NCBI GenBank assembly: GCA_040386355.1
Contig: JAZKFP010000198.1
Location: 1 to 6,009, forward strand
Direction of reading: 5' to 3'
Origin: JAZKFP01 sp040386355
GTDB taxonomy: Bacteria; Pseudomonadota; Gammaproteobacteria; Pseudomonadales; UBA6940
Length of the DNA: 6,009 nucleotides
Positions 5,053 through 6,009 of the stretch are shown piece by piece (the stretch's first letter is position 1; every line of letters begins with the position of its first letter). Position numbers and translations under genes: made by a program. The notes beneath the pieces were generated by a model. It was given only the letters and a program-made list of their open reading frames with translations, searched no databases and was not told the DNA's origin.

Positions 5053-5904
5053 TTGGTTGATTCAATATTTAGTCGTACCTGGCTCACAGATGCCTCTCCT
5101 CTATTACAGCGCGTAATAACAGCACTGTGTTTAGTGCCCTTGGTATTGGCTGGAATATTTTTCTTATCAAATGAAGCTTTTGCTGTTTTAGCACTCATTA
5201 TTTTAGTTATGGCTGGATGGGAATGGGCGACCTTAGCGCATCGTTCCGAAATTAAACAGCGTCTGTATTTTGTTGTCGGAATTTTAATTTCAATAGCGAT
5301 CATTTCTCAGCTGCGTGCTGATTGGGTGTATTGGGTTTCTGGTATTTGGTGGTTAATCGCAACACTTTTAGTGATTTTATTTCCACGTGGTGAAAATTTA
5401 TGGGGAAAATCTTCTGCAATTTCATGGATGGGTTATTTAACCCTCGCACTTGCTTGGTTTGCATTAGTGGATTTGCAAAGTACCGATAATGGTTCTCGTT
5501 TAATGCTATTTATTTTATGCATTATTTGGGGCGCCGATACAGGAGCTTATTTTGCTGGTCGTCGTTGGGGGCGTACCAAACTTGCGCCAAATGTCAGCCC
5601 CGGTAAATCGGTGGTAGGATTTTTCGGTGGATTAATAGTAACTTTATTGTTTACGCTTGCCGTTCTATCGCAGCTTAATTTGGCTTCAGTCGATAAAATG
5701 TATTATTTAATGCTAACAATGTTGACGGTTGTTGCTTCGGTGGTTGGTGATTTATTTGAAAGTATGATTAAGCGTCACTCCAAAGTAAAAGACAGCGGGC
5801 ATCTACTACCAGGTCATGGCGGATTATTGGATCGCATAGACAGTATGACTGCGGCATTACCTATTTTTACTGCTGGACTTTATTTTAGTGGAGCCTTCAC
5901 GTGA
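5053..5904 (+). CDS. cdsA: Phosphatidate cytidylyltransferase (CDP-diacylglycerol synthase)
   Basis: Integral inner-membrane enzyme that converts phosphatidic acid and CTP to CDP-diacylglycerol, the precursor of all major phospholipids. The 283-residue protein (E. coli 285) is strongly hydrophobic, with about eight to nine membrane segments, roughly at 21-38, 42-58, 72-86, 92-110, 124-140, 149-168, 190-207, 216-233 and 264-281. WGADTGAYFAGRRWG (159-173) and LAPNVSPGKSVVGFFGG (177-193) are family motifs, and the CDS signature spans residues 237-263 (SMIKR, KDSGH, PGHGG, DRID) complete with its Asp and Lys residues. A TTG start at 5053 is chosen because of the well-placed GAGG and because the family core begins at about residue 17 (LLQRVITALCLVPL). 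The gene begins 24 bases after uppS and overlaps dxr by four bases, which indicates co-transcription and probably translational coupling. Confidence 0.96.
   Translation: MVDSIFSRTWLTDASPLLQRVITALCLVPLVLAGIFFLSNEAFAVLALIILVMAGWEWATLAHRSEIKQRLYFVVGILISIAIISQLRADWVYWVSGIWWLIATLLVILFPRGENLWGKSSAISWMGYLTLALAWFALVDLQSTDNGSRLMLFILCIIWGADTGAYFAGRRWGRTKLAPNVSPGKSVVGFFGGLIVTLLFTLAVLSQLNLASVDKMYYLMLTMLTVVASVVGDLFESMIKRHSKVKDSGHLLPGHGGLLDRIDSMTAALPIFTAGLYFSGAFT
5889..5893 (+). promoter_or_regulatory. Ribosome binding site of dxr
   Basis: TGGAG inside the last codons of cdsA, 7 bases before the GTG at 5901, gives good Shine-Dalgarno spacing and supports the overlapping GTG start. Confidence 0.65.
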
Positions 5905-6009
5905 TAGAGCATTCTTTAATCACCTGGGTCAGTATCTTTGGAGCGACCGGCAGTGTTGGTCAATCCGCATTAGATGTTATTGCTGAACAGCAACAATTTG
6001 CTGTGTATG
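5901..6009 (+). CDS. dxr: 1-deoxy-D-xylulose 5-phosphate reductoisomerase, N-terminal part
   Basis: Dxr converts 1-deoxy-D-xylulose 5-phosphate to 2-C-methyl-D-erythritol 4-phosphate with NADPH, the second step of the MEP isoprenoid pathway that ultimately feeds UppS. Only 36 codons are in the window. After a short lead (MIEHSLITWVS) they read IFGATGSVGQSALDVIAEQQ, matching the family's N-terminal NADPH-binding motif (E. coli LTILGSTGSIGCSTLDVV). The GTG start at 5901 overlaps the cdsA TGA stop as GTGA (5901-5904) and has TGGAG upstream. The few residues before the motif are slightly more than in E. coli. The frame runs open off the window end. The position after cdsA fits the frr-uppS-cdsA-dxr order of many gammaproteobacteria, where rseP and bamA usually follow. 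Confidence 0.92.
   Translation, partial: MIEHSLITWVSIFGATGSVGQSALDVIAEQQQFAVY

Noticed and set aside
4950..5303. 117-codon - strand frame across the uppS-cdsA junction
   Set aside because: It overlaps two well-supported genes antisense, with no motif of its own.

Overview
The window carries one of the most conserved gene blocks of Gammaproteobacteria, all on the + strand: rpsB (ribosomal protein S2), tsf (EF-Ts), pyrH (UMP kinase), frr (ribosome recycling factor), uppS (undecaprenyl diphosphate synthase), cdsA (CDP-diacylglycerol synthase) and the first 36 codons of dxr (DXP reductoisomerase). The order frr-uppS-cdsA-dxr is the one I recall from Pseudomonas and other non-enteric gammaproteobacteria; E. 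coli has dxr between frr and uppS. The DNA is AT-rich, the intergenic gaps are long, and dispersed-looking palindromic elements sit in them. This suggests a gammaproteobacterium outside the Enterobacterales, possibly of the Legionella/Coxiella type, but the genus cannot be fixed from this sequence.

Layout. Positions 2-820 rpsB; 821-948 a spacer with a long-looped inverted repeat; 949-1973 tsf, interrupted by a 100-N assembly gap whose flanks are an identical 55-base sequence, so the gap is artificial. Positions 1974-2368 hold a ~124-bp palindromic element, a strong intrinsic terminator closing the rpsB-tsf unit, a small hairpin and a second ~92-bp palindromic element that ends just before the pyrH ribosome-binding region. 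pyrH lies at 2369-3115. Positions 3116-3472 hold a possible weak terminator, a candidate promoter and a perfect 20-bp palindrome, but no credible gene. Then frr (3473-4030), uppS (4072-5028), cdsA (5053-5904, TTG start) and dxr (from 5901, GTG start overlapping the cdsA stop) follow closely and look like one transcription unit.

Together the genes serve translation (S2, EF-Ts, RRF), pyrimidine nucleotide supply (PyrH) and envelope precursors: Dxr feeds the isoprenoid pathway used by UppS to make the lipid carrier for peptidoglycan, and CdsA supplies CDP-diacylglycerol for phospholipids.

I see no novel defence, mobile or secretion system. The most notable points are an unusual UppS (a 43-residue Asn/Ser/Thr-rich insertion, a C-terminal tail, and substitutions at two normally conserved substrate-site positions), the two nested palindromic elements before pyrH, and the false gap in tsf.
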